From the NCBI GenBank assembly GCA_012931725.1, contig CM022951.1, positions 37,188,383 through 37,252,382 of the forward strand: a stretch of 64,000 nucleotides of DNA, in the 5' to 3' direction. The position numbers and the translations under genes were made by a program. Below, one piece after another: positions 41,833-53,600 of this stretch. The notes beneath the pieces are model-generated. The model saw nothing but the letters and a program-made list of their open reading frames with translations. It ran no database searches and was not told the origin of the DNA. This stretch comes from Litsea cubeba. Its lineage: Eukaryota; Streptophyta; Magnoliopsida; Laurales; Lauraceae. Each line of letters starts with the position of its first letter. Position 1 is the first letter of the stretch.

Positions 41833-44800
41833 TCAAGGGTAGTACCGCTTTAAGAACTTGCCGTTGATGGGCAGCATACATCTGTCACCTTCCATGTTTA
41901 GGAGTGCGTATGCGCCATTGGAGAAAACTTTGTCGATGACGTAGGGTCCCTCCCATTTCGGCTCAAATTTGCCTTTGGACTTGTGAGCGAAGACCATTGG
42001 TCTTTTTACCGCAAGAACCAAGTCATTCTTTTTGTAGGCGCGTTGCCTGACCTTTTTATCGAAAGATCCCGCCATGCGTGCTTGGTAAAGTTCAATGCTT
42101 TGTTGAGCTTCGAGCCGTCTCTCATCGAGATTGTCCAGCTCATGGAGCCGCAATTTGACATTGCTTTCTTGAGTCATGTCATTTTGCAAGGATACCCTCA
42201 AGGAAGGAATTTGTACTTCCAAGGGCACGACAGCTTCGCATCCATAGACCAAGGAGAATGGTGTGCTATGGGTTGGTCCTCGAACGGTGGTTCGATAGGC
42301 CTACAAAGCTTCAGACATTTTGTCGCTCCAGTCTCTTTTGTGACTAGAGACCATTTTTTTGAGGATTTTGCAGAGTGTCTTGTTGAAAGCTTCTGCTAAC
42401 CCGTTTGCTGCCGGATTGTATGGAGTCGAAGGACAGCTTTGGATTTTGTATTTGTCGCAGAACCTGTAGAATCGATGATCCCGGAACTGTGGTCCGTTAT
42501 CATGGACGAATCTTTTGGGTATGCCGAAACGACAAATGATGTTGGTGCGCAGGAACTGAAGGACTGATGAGGTCTTCATTTCGTTAAACGCAAATGCTTC
42601 TGACCACTTGGAGAAGTAATCCGTAGCGGCGAAGATGAACCGATGACCTTTGCTTGAAGGGGGAAAAATAGGACCTATAATGTCCATACCCCAGGCTTCG
42701 AAAGGCCATGAGATCGCTGTAGGATGCAGCCATTCTGGAGGCATGTGAATGTAATCTCCATGAACTTGGCATTGTTGGCAGCGCTTAGCAAATTGCATTG
42801 CGTCAGCTACCATGGTAGGCCAGTAATATCCTAACCTTTTTATCTGATCATAGAGCTTAGGTCCAGCCTGATGAGCTCCACAAAGACCAGCATGAACTTC
42901 TTTGAGTGTTTCTTCAGCCTCTTGTTGTGACAAGCAGCGTAGAAGTACTCCGTTGAAGGATTTCCTGTAAAGGATTTTTGAAGGAATATCCAAATGAAAG
43001 CTTGGGGTTCGCCTTTGGATGCTTACCCGTTCTTTTGGATCTTCAGGTAGGATTCCGAACATAATGTAATCAATGAACGGATCCCTCCAGTCGCCAATTG
43101 AAGTTTGAAGGATTGAAATCCGACTTCCGACCACTTGGTGGCATTCAGCAACTGCTTGGTGTGTGTTAAGAGGAGGAAGGATTCTTCTTTCGCACACTGT
43201 GATTTGCATGTTTTCCCCTTCCTGGATTGCCATGGATGCGGCAAGTCCGGCTAGGGCATCTGCACGTATGTTTTCACCTCTACGAATGTGGGTGATGTGA
43301 CAGATGTCAAACTTTTGCAGAAGTGACTGTGCCTTGTTGTAGTAGGGCAACAAATCTGGCTTCCTGACTTCAAATTTCTGATTCATCTGGTTGACGATCA
43401 GTTGAGAGTCTCCAAAGACTTCCAGCATGGTGATACCGGATTCGATGGCGAGTTCCAATCCTAAGATCAGAGCTTGATATTCAGCTGCATTGTTTGTGCA
43501 TGGTTCCAGTAGCGAGAAAGCGTGTGGAATCATGTATTTGTCGGGGCTAACAAAGAGGATGCCAACTCCCGAGATCAGCTGTCTTTTTTCATTTGTCCTG
43601 GTTGCACCGTCAAAGTACATGTCCCAGGAGGCACTTCGTGAGAAAGTCTCCACATTGTAGACTGGTTCGTCTGGGAGATCATCTCTGAGTGGAGAATCTT
43701 TAGGCAATGGATGCTCTGCGAGGAAGTCTGCTAGAGCTTGCCCTTTGATTGCTTTTTGTGGTACATACCTAATATCAAATTGTGACAGAAGGATGGACCA
43801 TTTTGCCAGTCGAGCATTGAGAGAACCTGCCTTTGTGACAAGGACCTTCAAGAGGTTGACCCTCGAGACCAGGTAGACTGTATTGGAAAGCAAGTAGTGA
43901 TGCAGCTTTTGTACGGCGAACATCACTGCAAGACATTCTTTTTCGACTGGAGAGTAGCGATGCTCTGCACCTACTAGCATGCGGCTGAGGTAATATAGAG
44001 CAGCTTCTTTTCTTTGATCATTTTCTTGCGCAAGCAGAGCTCCCAGAGAGTGATCAAGGGCTCTTGTGTACAAGATGAATGGTTTTCCAGTGGTAGGAGC
44101 AGCTAACACTGGAGGTTTTGTCAGGTATGACTTGATGTCTTGGAAAGCAGCTTCACAGTCAGCATCCCAGACAAAGTTTACACCTTTTTTCATCAACCGG
44201 GAGAATGGACGGCATTTCCCCGAAAGATTGGAGATGAACCGTCTGATGTAGGCTAATCTCCCTTGAAGCCCTTTGAGTTCTCTCAAGGTTCTTGGAGAGG
44301 GCATTTCTAGAATGGCTTTGACTTTTATGGGGTCAAGCTCTATTCCAGCTTTCCGAACTAAGAATCCGAGGAACTTACCCGACGAGACGCCGAAGAAGCA
44401 TTTCAATGGATTCATTCGCAGTTTGTGTTTGCGAAGCCGGAGGAAGACTTCTCGAAGGTTTTCGAGATGATCTTCTTTTCTTTTGCTTTTGACGGCGAGA
44501 TCATCAACGTAACATTCAACCGTCTTGTGCTGCATATCTTGGAATATTTTCATCATAGCCCTCTGATATGTGGCACCAGCATTCTTCAAACCGAATGGCA
44601 TGACAGTGTAGCAATACATGCCAAATGGGGTTCGAAAGGATGTATGTTTTTCATCCTCAGGATGCATCTTTATCTGATTGTAGCCAGAGAAACCATCCAT
44701 GAATGTCATTCGCTCGAATCCACAGGTATTATCAATCATTACCTCTGGTATGGGGAGCGGAAATTCATCTTTTGGGCATGCGCCATTCAGGTCTCTATAG

Positions 44801-46587
44801 TCAATACAGACCCTGATCTGCCCATTTTTCTTTGTCACGGGGACAATGTTGGCCAACCATTCAGGATGTTGTTCCTCACGGATGAAGCCGACGCTTTTGA
44901 GTTTTTGAACTTCTTGTTCAATTTTATCCATCACATCTGGACGGAATCTTCTTTGGCCTTGCTTGACAGGCTTGATGTCTTCTTGAAGATTGAGTTTGTG
45001 AACTGCTATTTTGGGGTCTAAGCCTGGCATTTCAGCATAAGACCATGCAAAGCAATCAACGAACTCACGAAGAAAAGCGATATACTCGGGTAACTCATCA
45101 TCCTTTATATTCTTGCTTATGAATACAGGACGTGGGTTATCTGGTGTTCCCAAGTCTATCTTTTGAACAAGATCTTCTGTTGGAAGGTTCGAAGGTGGTT
45201 CCTCCACAATATTTTCGGAGGCTTCCAGCTCAACGAAACCTTCTGGGGTTTCAAGGGCATTTCCAGACCAAGGTTTTGTTCCTTTCCACGGGTCTTCTTG
45301 ATCGGTAATTTTCCCAAGGCTTGCTATGAGATGATCCCAATCGCCTGTTGAAACCGAGTCGAAGTAGGCTACTTCTTTTGGAGATGAGGGTTCTTCTGAG
45401 TCAGAAGTCCACACGTCTGTGCCATCGGACAACTCCTCTTCATTTTCGGAGAAATCGTGCCAATTGGATGAGCTTCCTGGATCTTTGTCAGGTGACTCAT
45501 CAAAGAAATATCCAGGGAGATCGATGTCTTCATGGATTTGAGATGTTGAGGCTTGGTCAGTATATTGACTTTTAAGCCTTTGTGTCAACTGTCTCAAGGG
45601 AGTGTCAGGATCATACCCTAACCCTTGTGAAGACTTTTCTACATAGCCGTAGAGTCTCCAATCTTCCAGCTGGCTTTTGGTCAAGACGGGCCCCAATGGC
45701 GTGAGAATACCGCGTCCTTCTCCCAAACCGACTGGGTTTTGAGCGTCATAGCCCATTTTCTTCATAATAGCTTGTGCCACAGAACTGTATAAGGATAGTT
45801 GAGGCGTACCTTTATTTTGGAAAGGTTCAAGCATGGAGTTTGATGAAGAAGCATCCGATCTATGGAAGAAGATCGGTTTTTCCTTTGCTGAAGTTGCTGG
45901 AACAATGAAGGAAGCTGACGTAGGATCTTCTATGTCAGAAGTTGTCTCCATTGGAGTAAGAGCAGGCTGAACTTGCTGAGTGTCAGCTTGGCTTGACGAT
46001 GTGTCGTCTTCTAGCTCTGAATCCGAGTCCGTGTCTTGCATGATAGACACGAAAGAGACAACAAATTTGCCCCCAGGCTTTTGTTTTGCCTTCTTCACTT
46101 TAGTTGTGATGACCAAAGGCTTTGAAGATTTGAGGGAGATGATGAAGGGAGTTTGTATGCTCTCTTCAGATTTACCGGATGGTTTGTTTTCTTCCGGTGA
46201 TTGTTGAGGAGCTTTGCCTTTATCTTTCTGGAGATTTTCGGCAAAGGATGCTGTATGATTCTCCTCTTCTTCTTTTTCACCTTCATACATTTGTGAGTCT
46301 GCGAAGTGGATTTCTTTACCTTTGAAGGGTTTTCTGTCCGCAAAGACTCGATGTATCATGCCGTCGTCGCCAACAAACTTGATGCATTGATGTAGAGTTG
46401 AAGGGACAACACCATTCTCATGGATCCAAGGGCGTCCGAGAAGGATGTTGTAGCATGAAGGGGTCTTTATTGCATACACTGTGACCTCAGAAATAAGATC
46501 ACCTATCTGCAATTTGAACCTGATTTTGCCGATAGGCCTTTGAGTACTCCCATCGTATCCAAAGATAGATACAGATGTGTGGCTCAG
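41833..46587 (-). pseudogene. Tat2 pol, truncated at protease and with one nonsense codon
   Basis: Minus strand from the middle of the protease (SIFGYDGSTQRPIGK, cut at SKL|S by Tat3) through G-patch, reverse transcriptase (CYVDDLAVKS), first RNase H (degenerate), second RNase H (FDGA, AAEYQ, GDSQL) and integrase (CQQC, VHDNGPQF, GLAEAFNK) to the GPY module. A TAG at 42301-42303 lies where Tat3 has TGG (SEAL-W-AYRTTV), cutting off the integrase C-terminus. Apart from this the frame is open from 46587 to 41833. Gag and the protease active site are in the part displaced beyond Tat3. Confidence 0.88.
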
Positions 46588-46852
46588 TGATGGACCGCGC
46601 TCCTGCTCGAGTTCTACCGAGGTCGGCGGACGTGGGAGTCCGTCGGGTCCGACCCTTTCGTAACCGGGGGGCAGGGGCGTGCATCAACATTTCTTTTTTT
46701 TTTGTGGGTGTGCCAGATTTTCTATTTTACTTGGAATTGCAAATGGTGATCCGGAGATCAACCTTCGCAAGTAAAAAGGAAATCAACTTCTTTCAAGTTT
46801 TCCATTGCACATATATTTAAGAAAAGAGACATTTTCTTGATTTGCCGTGAAA

Positions 46853-46962
46853 GGCGATTTTTTTGGCATTTATAGCCGATTTTGGCGTTTATAGCCGATT
46901 TTTGGCGTTTATAGCCGATTTTTGGCGTTTATAGCCGATTTTGGCGTTTATAGCCGATTTAC
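46853..46962 (-). repeat. TATAGCC-type array in Tat3 LTR
   Basis: Five units of GGC(A/G)TTTATAGCCGATTTT(T). Confidence 0.85.
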
Positions 46963-47460
46963 AATCCTTATCAACAATGAAAGACAAGAATTGTGATTTT
47001 TGTCTCTTTTAAAAAAATACAAACTACAATGAAAAGCAAGAAAAGGAGGATCTAACTTCTCAGGAGATTGTGGAGGACTCGTTTAGATTGACGGTCGCAA
47101 GCCATATGTGGGCTTCGCCATCATCCATGCAGATGAGAACAGAGGATGCTATTGATTCGCTTGACTTGGCTATAACCTCGGGTTTTTAGAAGACAAAGAC
47201 CAAAGGAAGGTCCTATGTCCAATAAAAAAACCGAGTAGACGGGCTGAAAAGCCATATCTAAGCCATTGGAGGCAGGAGGAGAAGGCAAGGACCTTGGGGG
47301 GGGGGGTACCCCCCAAGGGACTTTTGTCACCTTGTTGCGGTGGCCGGTGTAGAACTTCCGCAGAGTTTTCTCTCTTTTTCCTTTCTCTGGATTTCTGTGC
47401 TTCTCTCTGTCTGTGTGTCTGTCTCTTTTTTCCGATCTGGATTCCTTTGGAGTGCTCTCC

Positions 47461-47468
47461 TATTTATA
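47461..47468 (-). promoter_or_regulatory. TATA box in Tat3 LTR
   Basis: TATAAATA on the minus strand, conserved with the other Tat LTRs. Confidence 0.7.
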
Positions 47469-48159
47469 GGCTCTTGGTAGCCATTTAGGAGAGTTTATGG
47501 GCTTTTAATGTCATTAAGCCACATAATGGGAGGAGTTACAAAATTGAATTGTTTATTTTGTAACTCCTTTTTTCTTGGCTTCTGATTGGCCGGAGGAGAT
47601 TGAGGGCATTTAATCGCCTTTAATCGCCATGATGGGAGGAGTTTCATGGGTTAAATGCCATGAATCTCTTGACTTGTAACTCCCGAATGCTTGCTTCTGA
47701 TTGGGCCGTCCAAAGAAATGGATTAATGACTGTAATAAAGCTAGTCAATTAATCGCATTAAGTGGTCGCCGAGCAGCTGAAGAGTCGCGGGCCGTGCCAC
47801 GTCTTTTGGAATTCTTCTGTCGATGATTATCGATGGATCTTCATGTAGATCGACATCAGATGACCATGTAATTTCAGGTGTTTGTTGCCAACAGCGGGTC
47901 GGTGCCATCTGTCCTGTCGATTTCTCGATCGGTCGGGTGGAAAGCACACTTTTTTTTGGTTGACCGGGTGGCGATCAATACTGTCTTTGATACTCTTGAT
48001 GATTTACCCGTGTTTTGGACGGATATCAGAGGACTTGGTGTCTCAAAAGCATGAATTTTGGAAAGTACCAGAGGCTGGGCTCCTCGAATCGCGAAAAAAA
48101 CGGTGAAAACCGGGGTTTCCGGGGCTTTCCCGGCGACCCCGGGGTCCATGGTCGCCGGC

Positions 48160-48258
48160 GACCCTGGCCCAGGGTCGCAGGGGCCTGCGACCTTGGGCCA
48201 GGGTCGCAGGGGCCTGCGACCCTGGCCCAGGGTCGCAGGGGTCTGCGACCCTGGGGGG
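48160..48258. repeat. Triplicated GC-rich hairpin unit in Tat3 LTR
   Basis: Three tandem copies of a roughly 33-bp unit made of CAGGGTCGCAGGGG and CCTGCGACCCTGG arms. The Tat2 LTR has one. Each unit is nearly self-complementary, so amplification by slippage at a hairpin is plausible. Confidence 0.85.
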
Positions 48259-48981
48259 GTTTTCGCCCCTTTTGGTCCCGTTTTGCGTCCGTTTTTGCTC
48301 TTTTTTTATTCTTTTTTCTTCTGTACTTTTCTTTGACATTTTGATCATTTATTGGCCTGATTTCTTTGTAGGAAACCTGATGAGAATCCTTGCATTTTAT
48401 TTTGCAAAGTTTCCAATTTCCTGAGAAAGCCGAAGACTTTGTCGCGCAGAGTTGCCGATTTCCTGTCAGAAGCTGAAACTGGGTCAAACGATGTCGGAAT
48501 GACCTGAAATTTGGTGTGAAGCGTCCTGAGCAATAAATAAGACCAACCATAGGCTTTTGTTTGTGTTTTGAAGCCGTTTGGGGTCCTATCACCTGCAGAC
48601 TTGCTTTTTGTCGCGATGTAGATGTCGCGGTTTGATGTGCGGTCAACCGATGTCCGATTGACTTGAAATTTGACAGGGAACCTATTGGAGTCATTTTAAG
48701 ATGATCCATAGGTTCTGTCTTGGAAATCATGGTCCCGGAGAGCTTTACCGCCGAGAGGCTTGATTTGGCTGTCGGAGAAGCGAAGTTAGGCCAAATGATC
48801 TTGAAATGGCTTGAAACTTCTTGTGTACTCCTCTTTTGGCTGTCTGGAAGAATCTTGCAGTTTTTGTTTGATTCTGACAAGATTTTATTTTTGGAAGCAG
48901 CATTGCCTATTTATGGCAGGTTGCGACTTCATGTAGCTCTTTGGATCTTGAAAAGGCAAAGTGACATTTTTTGTGTCAACA

Positions 48982-48996
48982 AATGCCCCCTCGAGG
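48982..48996 (-). promoter_or_regulatory. Polypurine tract of Tat3
   Basis: CCTCGAGGGGGCATT on the minus strand directly before the 3' LTR, identical to Tat2. Confidence 0.8.
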
Positions 48997-49207
48997 TACA
49001 GCGGCGAGTTGCTTAACTTTTGTAGTCGATGTGCCTCGAAGAGATTTTTTGAAGGAGAGCCTGTGACTTGACCAAGAGTCTTTGAGCAATCTTTCTTTTT
49101 GGTATTTGTAGCCTTTTGAACTTCCAGGGGAATTTTATGGTAGTGAAAGGGATCACGTACTATCTCGAGGCAAAGTTTTGAAGATGACATCAGGGATGTG
49201 GATTTGG

Positions 49208-49440
49208 GTTTTGACCTTGTGACCTAACAGGCTATATATGGCAGGTTAGGGGGTCAGGTTTGGTTTTGATCGTGTGACCCAACAAGCTGTATGTGGAATG
49301 TTGGGGGATCGATTTTGGTCTTGATCTTGTGACCTAACAGGCTGTATGTGGCAAGTTAGGGGATCAGGTTTTGGTTTTTGGTTTTGGTCTTGTGACCTAA
49401 CAGGCTGTATGTGGCAGGTTAGGGGACCAGGTTTTGGTTT
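49208..49440. repeat. Tandem array around GTGACCTAACAGGCTGTATG, Tat3
   Basis: Four units as in Tat2 at 34510-34745. Confidence 0.85.
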
Positions 49441-49794
49441 GATTTTTGTGAAATGTCAATTTCAAGATTTTGGCTCAATTTGGTATATGAGGCTGGATGG
49501 TTTGATTTTTGGAAGCTCATAGGGCTTGGAATTTTCTTTTGTATGGTCCAATCAACTCAAAAGAGGCATGGAACCATTTTTGTATGCTCTTGGTAAGAGG
49601 GATTTCTCTTTGACTAAAAGCCCAAATTTTTTTTTTTTTTTTTTTTTTTTTGTGCCTAGGTGGTCAAACCTGGCTCATATGGGCTAACCCATGGGACCTT
49701 AAGCTTTTGAAATGGCTTAGATCTCATATGGTATCATTTTTGTAAAGAATATCCAAAAATATCTCATTTGGATAGAGAATATCTAAGAATATCT

Positions 49795-50060
49795 TTTCTT
49801 GGAGAGAATCTCTCATGATCCCTTTATTTTTGGGATAGAATATCTCAAGATATCTTTCTTTTGGGAAAGAATCCGTCATAGATTGATTTTAGGAGAAAAT
49901 CTCTCAAGATCCCTTTATTTTGGGATAGGATATCTCAAGATATCTTTCTTTTGGGAAAGAATCCGTCATAGATTGATTTTTGGAGAAAATCTCTCAAGAT
50001 CCCTTTATTTTGGGATAGGATATCTCAAGATATCTTTCTTTTGGAAAGAATCTTTCTAAT
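49795..50060. repeat. Tandem array of about 76 bp upstream of the Tat3 PMD promoter
   Basis: Three units with CTCTCA(A/T)GATCCCTTTATTT, GGATAGGATATCTCAAGATA and GGGAAAGAATCCGTCATAG. The plus-strand open frame here simply repeats one peptide. Tat2 has fewer copies. Confidence 0.85.
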
Positions 50061-50134
50061 TTCTTTCTTTTGGTAAGGTTACTAATTAGTAACACTTACC
50101 TCTTTCTTCTTTCCTTCTTTGGTTTGCTCTCCTC

Positions 50135-50142
50135 TATAAAAG
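50135..50142 (+). promoter_or_regulatory. TATA box of the antisense PMD gene, Tat3
   Basis: TATAAAAG, 129 bp before the ATG at 50264, same context as in Tat2. Confidence 0.8.
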
Positions 50143-50263
50143 CAAGGAGAAGGTTGGATCTCTTGCTCTTATTACTTTCTTTTGCAATAATCTCAAGAGG
50201 GCTTCAAGACCAAGAGCTTTTCTTCTTCAAGATCTTCAAGAGTTTTCTTCTTCTTCTCCATCA

Positions 50264-50550
50264 ATGGCTTCAAGTAAGTTCTTCTTTTTCAAGAAAATTC
50301 CATTGTAGGAAAAAAAAAGTTCTTCTCTCTTTTTTTTTTGTTTCTTTCTTTTCTTCTCTTTTTTTTTTCTTGTTCACGTGTTTGCCTTTCTTCTTTTTTT
50401 TTCACACGTTTTTTTTTTTTTTTTGCTTTCTTTTCTTTCTTTTTTTTTTTATGTTTGTTTTTTTTTTTTTTTTTATGTGGGCCGTACGGACAGATCCGTA
50501 CGGATCTGGCCGTACGGCCACGTGGCCTGTGGGCCACGGCCTGTGGGCCA

Positions 50551-50600
<50 letters not shown>

Positions 50601-53600
50601 CCTCCCTTTTTTTTTTGAGAGAGTTTCTTTTCTTTCTTTTTTTTTTTGTTTTCTTTCCCCTCTTTTTTTTTTTTTTAGAGAAAGTTTCTTTTTTTTTTCT
50701 CTCATCATGATAATGCATTTTTTCGCAAATCTAGATGTTCATGCATGCCTTTAATTTGTAAATTAAATTTGTAGCATGATGTGATTGCATACCTGAAAGT
50801 GTTTGCAAATTTGGGAACTTGGAGCTCGCAGTGATGTTGAGCCCTTCCTGATTTTGCGGAGACTTTTAGGTTTCGAAAGTTTGGAGTTTCGGAGCTCGCA
50901 GCGATGTTGAGCCCATCTTCAAGCTTTCTATTTCTTTCGGGATAGTTCCTTTTCTTCGGAATTGCCCCGTCATCATGTCAAAATCTCGCCAGATTTTTTT
51001 TTTTTTTAGCGAGATTCTGTCATTTTGATGTTTGATCTTTTTCTTTTCCATCCTTTTCAGGTGGTTCCTCTAGAGCGAACAAGGGTAAAGAGCCTGCTAC
51101 AAGCGTACCTCGTCGGTCTTCTAGATCCTCTAATCCGGCCGTTCAGCAGGCTTTCGAGAAGGTCCAGTATGTTGAAAGAAACCTGGAAGAGTGTGACTCC
51201 CTCAACAGAGATGAGATGAGGCAGCGACTGATCACTCTCAAGGGAGAGGAATTCTATAAGATCATGGTAAGCAGTCGTCCATGGCTGATGGAAGATCAGA
51301 GCATTTTGCCCAAGCCTACCTTCTTCTTTGGTGATGCAGTCCCTGACGACATTACATACCAGAGGAGATCTTTTCAGTTTTCCTTCACAGCAAATGGTGA
51401 GAAGAAGACTGTTACTACCCGGTCGATGTTTGATCGCACCGTCTCGATTCTGAGCCTTGCCCCCACGTGCCCCAAGAGGGAAGATCCTCCAAGCTGGGTG
51501 AGAAGGACAAATGTAATCAAGACCGGGGTTTTTGTTGGCGGTTCTCCTGGATATACGGAGAGGTCGCCTGTTGACATGGACCTGTTGATGCCATCCAGCG
51601 GCTACCAGGGCTCTGATTATCCGTCGGTCGATTTGAGACCGGTGGGCCTTGGTATTTTCAGCGGTGACGGCAGCAATTGGATCAAGCCTTTTCGACTTCG
51701 AGGTCGTTTCAATGCTGACTCCGAGTGGAAGTCGTGGACTGATCGCGTCCTGCTGATTGGTGGCGCCGTTTTGAAGGAAGCCGGGATTTTTGATGCGGTC
51801 CGCGCTTTTGGGGAGACCGTGATCTTTTCCGACGAGGCCTTCATGGCTATGCTGGAGTCGTTCCTCCCTCAAACCAATACCTTCGTCGTGACGAATGGTG
51901 AGATTGGTTTTTCTTTGAAGGAGTTGAGCGCCATTACCGGATTGCCCATCCTCGGCAAACTCTATGAGGAGTTTATGCCGATTGACAGCGTCCTCGAGGG
52001 GCAGTCTGAGGAGTTCAGGCTTTTATACTTTCAACTCGTCGCCTTCTATGATTTTTTGAAGGAGAAGGGGGGTTCGAAAGTTAGATCCAGCAGTTGGAAG
52101 AGTTTTTGCTCTTCATTCCCCAACTTCTTTGATAGTAGGGAGCCTTCCGATAGCATGACCCAGGAAGCTGGAGCTCAGGATCCAAGTTCAAAGAAGATTT
52201 TGGCCATGCAAGAAGAGTTGAGAGATTTCTGTGCAAGTACAAACGCCATATGTCCTGACATTGCACTGAGGAGAGATCTCGCTGTGTACCTCACTTATTG
52301 GCTTGGTGAGGCTATTTTTGCTGGAGGAGATGGAACGCACATCAGGCCGCATTGTATTTTCCCGGCTTGTCAGATGGCGTTTGGAGAGCAGCTTGCTTTG
52401 GTGCCTGCTCTTTACTCCTACCTGTGTACCGAACTGCAGGCTGCTGCTTTTCTGGTTCGGCTTGGGCTTCCCATGAATAGGGTATTTTCAGCCCATATCT
52501 TTTATTCGTGGTATGTATACCACTGTCCTGGCTTCCATCGGCTGGGTGTTGCACAGGATGATGATCCTCTGATGATTCGACTGGCTAAGGGCAAAGCCGT
52601 GTCCGAATCACTTTTGTTTGCCCGCATGAGGATCCGACGGTTCAGGGACGTCGAGATGGGGCAATCTTCAGTAAAGCTTTCTCCGGAGTTGCGGAAGAAG
52701 GCTTTTGATTTTGGTGCCTCCCGAGACTCTACCAGGGCGGGGTCGGGAAGGCATTATTCCTTGACAAATGCAGAGAGAGAGTGGCTTTTCAGCATACGTG
52801 TCGGCACGATGGTGTACCGCAGACATCTTTTCGTCGATATCCAGCCGTATGTACCTTCTCGCTTTGCCTTGCAACTTGGCTTTTCTCAAGGCGTTGTTGG
52901 AGCGCCTTCAAGTATGGTGAAGCGCTTTGGAGGCTTACAGGACGGGAGAAATGCATGGGCTTTTTATAGTGCTGAAGACACCTACTGCCATGATTTCTTA
53001 TCCTGTGTTGCTGACTTCCCGGACTGCCGGCTTTGCGAAGTGGTTCGCGGAGAGCTTCTCGGCATATCGGGGACTTTCCAGGAAGGAGCTTGATGTGAAG
53101 CTGGTATCTGGAAAGGGCCTTGGAAAGTCGGATGGCATCCGGCGAGAGGAAGTTTGGGCCTTCCTTTCTGGAGAGAAGCACAAGATAGGCTTTCTCGGTG
53201 ACCAGGGCGTCATCGGTTCTGAAGCTGTTCGAGAAATACCTGACGAGGCTTTGGAGCAGCTAGAACAGGAGGAAGCTGAACTTGGCGCTTGGATGCAGGC
53301 GGCACAGAGGCAAGCTTCCGTGGAGTCTACTGGCAAGAGCAGACCATCCAGTGATGAGTCAAGTGGGAAACCTGACTCTGACAGCGGGGTAGGTTCCTCT
53401 AAGAAGCGAGCCCGCAGAAGTAAGAGGAGGAGGAGTCATCATAGTAGCAAGGGGCAACATGAGGATTCTCCTAACTTGGAAGTTCCTCTTACTATCAATG
53501 AGGATGTGCCAGTGGATGCTGACGAGCCTCCAGAGAAGAGAAGCCGAGAAGAAGAGACCGTCGGTGAAGGTATGATTCTTCCTTTTTCTCTTTCCATTTC

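Larger units (their letters stand above)
31979..46587 (-). mobile_element. Tat2: Tat-lineage retrotransposon, minus strand, 5' part displaced
   Basis: From left to right: 3' LTR, polypurine tract, repeat spacer, PMD gene on the plus strand (antisense to the element), arrays, then pol on the minus strand up to the protease. Cut at 46587/46588 by Tat3 within the protease codons KLS; CTCAG is the target site. Its left target site is CCATC. It is very similar to Tat3 throughout, so both moved recently. The missing gag, leader and 5' LTR should lie beyond Tat3. Confidence 0.9.
46588..48981 (-). repeat. 3' LTR of Tat3
   Basis: TGATGGACCGCGC to TTGTGTCAACA, 2,394 bp. It differs from the Tat2 LTR mainly by two extra copies of the GC-rich hairpin unit and one extra TATAGCC unit. 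TATAAATA box on the minus strand at 47461-47468. Confidence 0.92.

Noticed and set aside
46583..46592. Explaining the 14.6-kb repeat by unequal exchange between LTRs
   Set aside because: LTR exchange would give LTR-internal-LTR-internal-LTR. Here the junction is a clean LTR end inside protease codons, as from insertion; the right-hand CTCAG remains to be seen.
48026..48880. 284-codon minus-strand frame in the Tat3 LTR, with shorter versions in the other LTRs
   Set aside because: It runs through U3 tandem units, is broken at different places in each LTR, and lies mostly upstream of the LTR TATA box. No domain.
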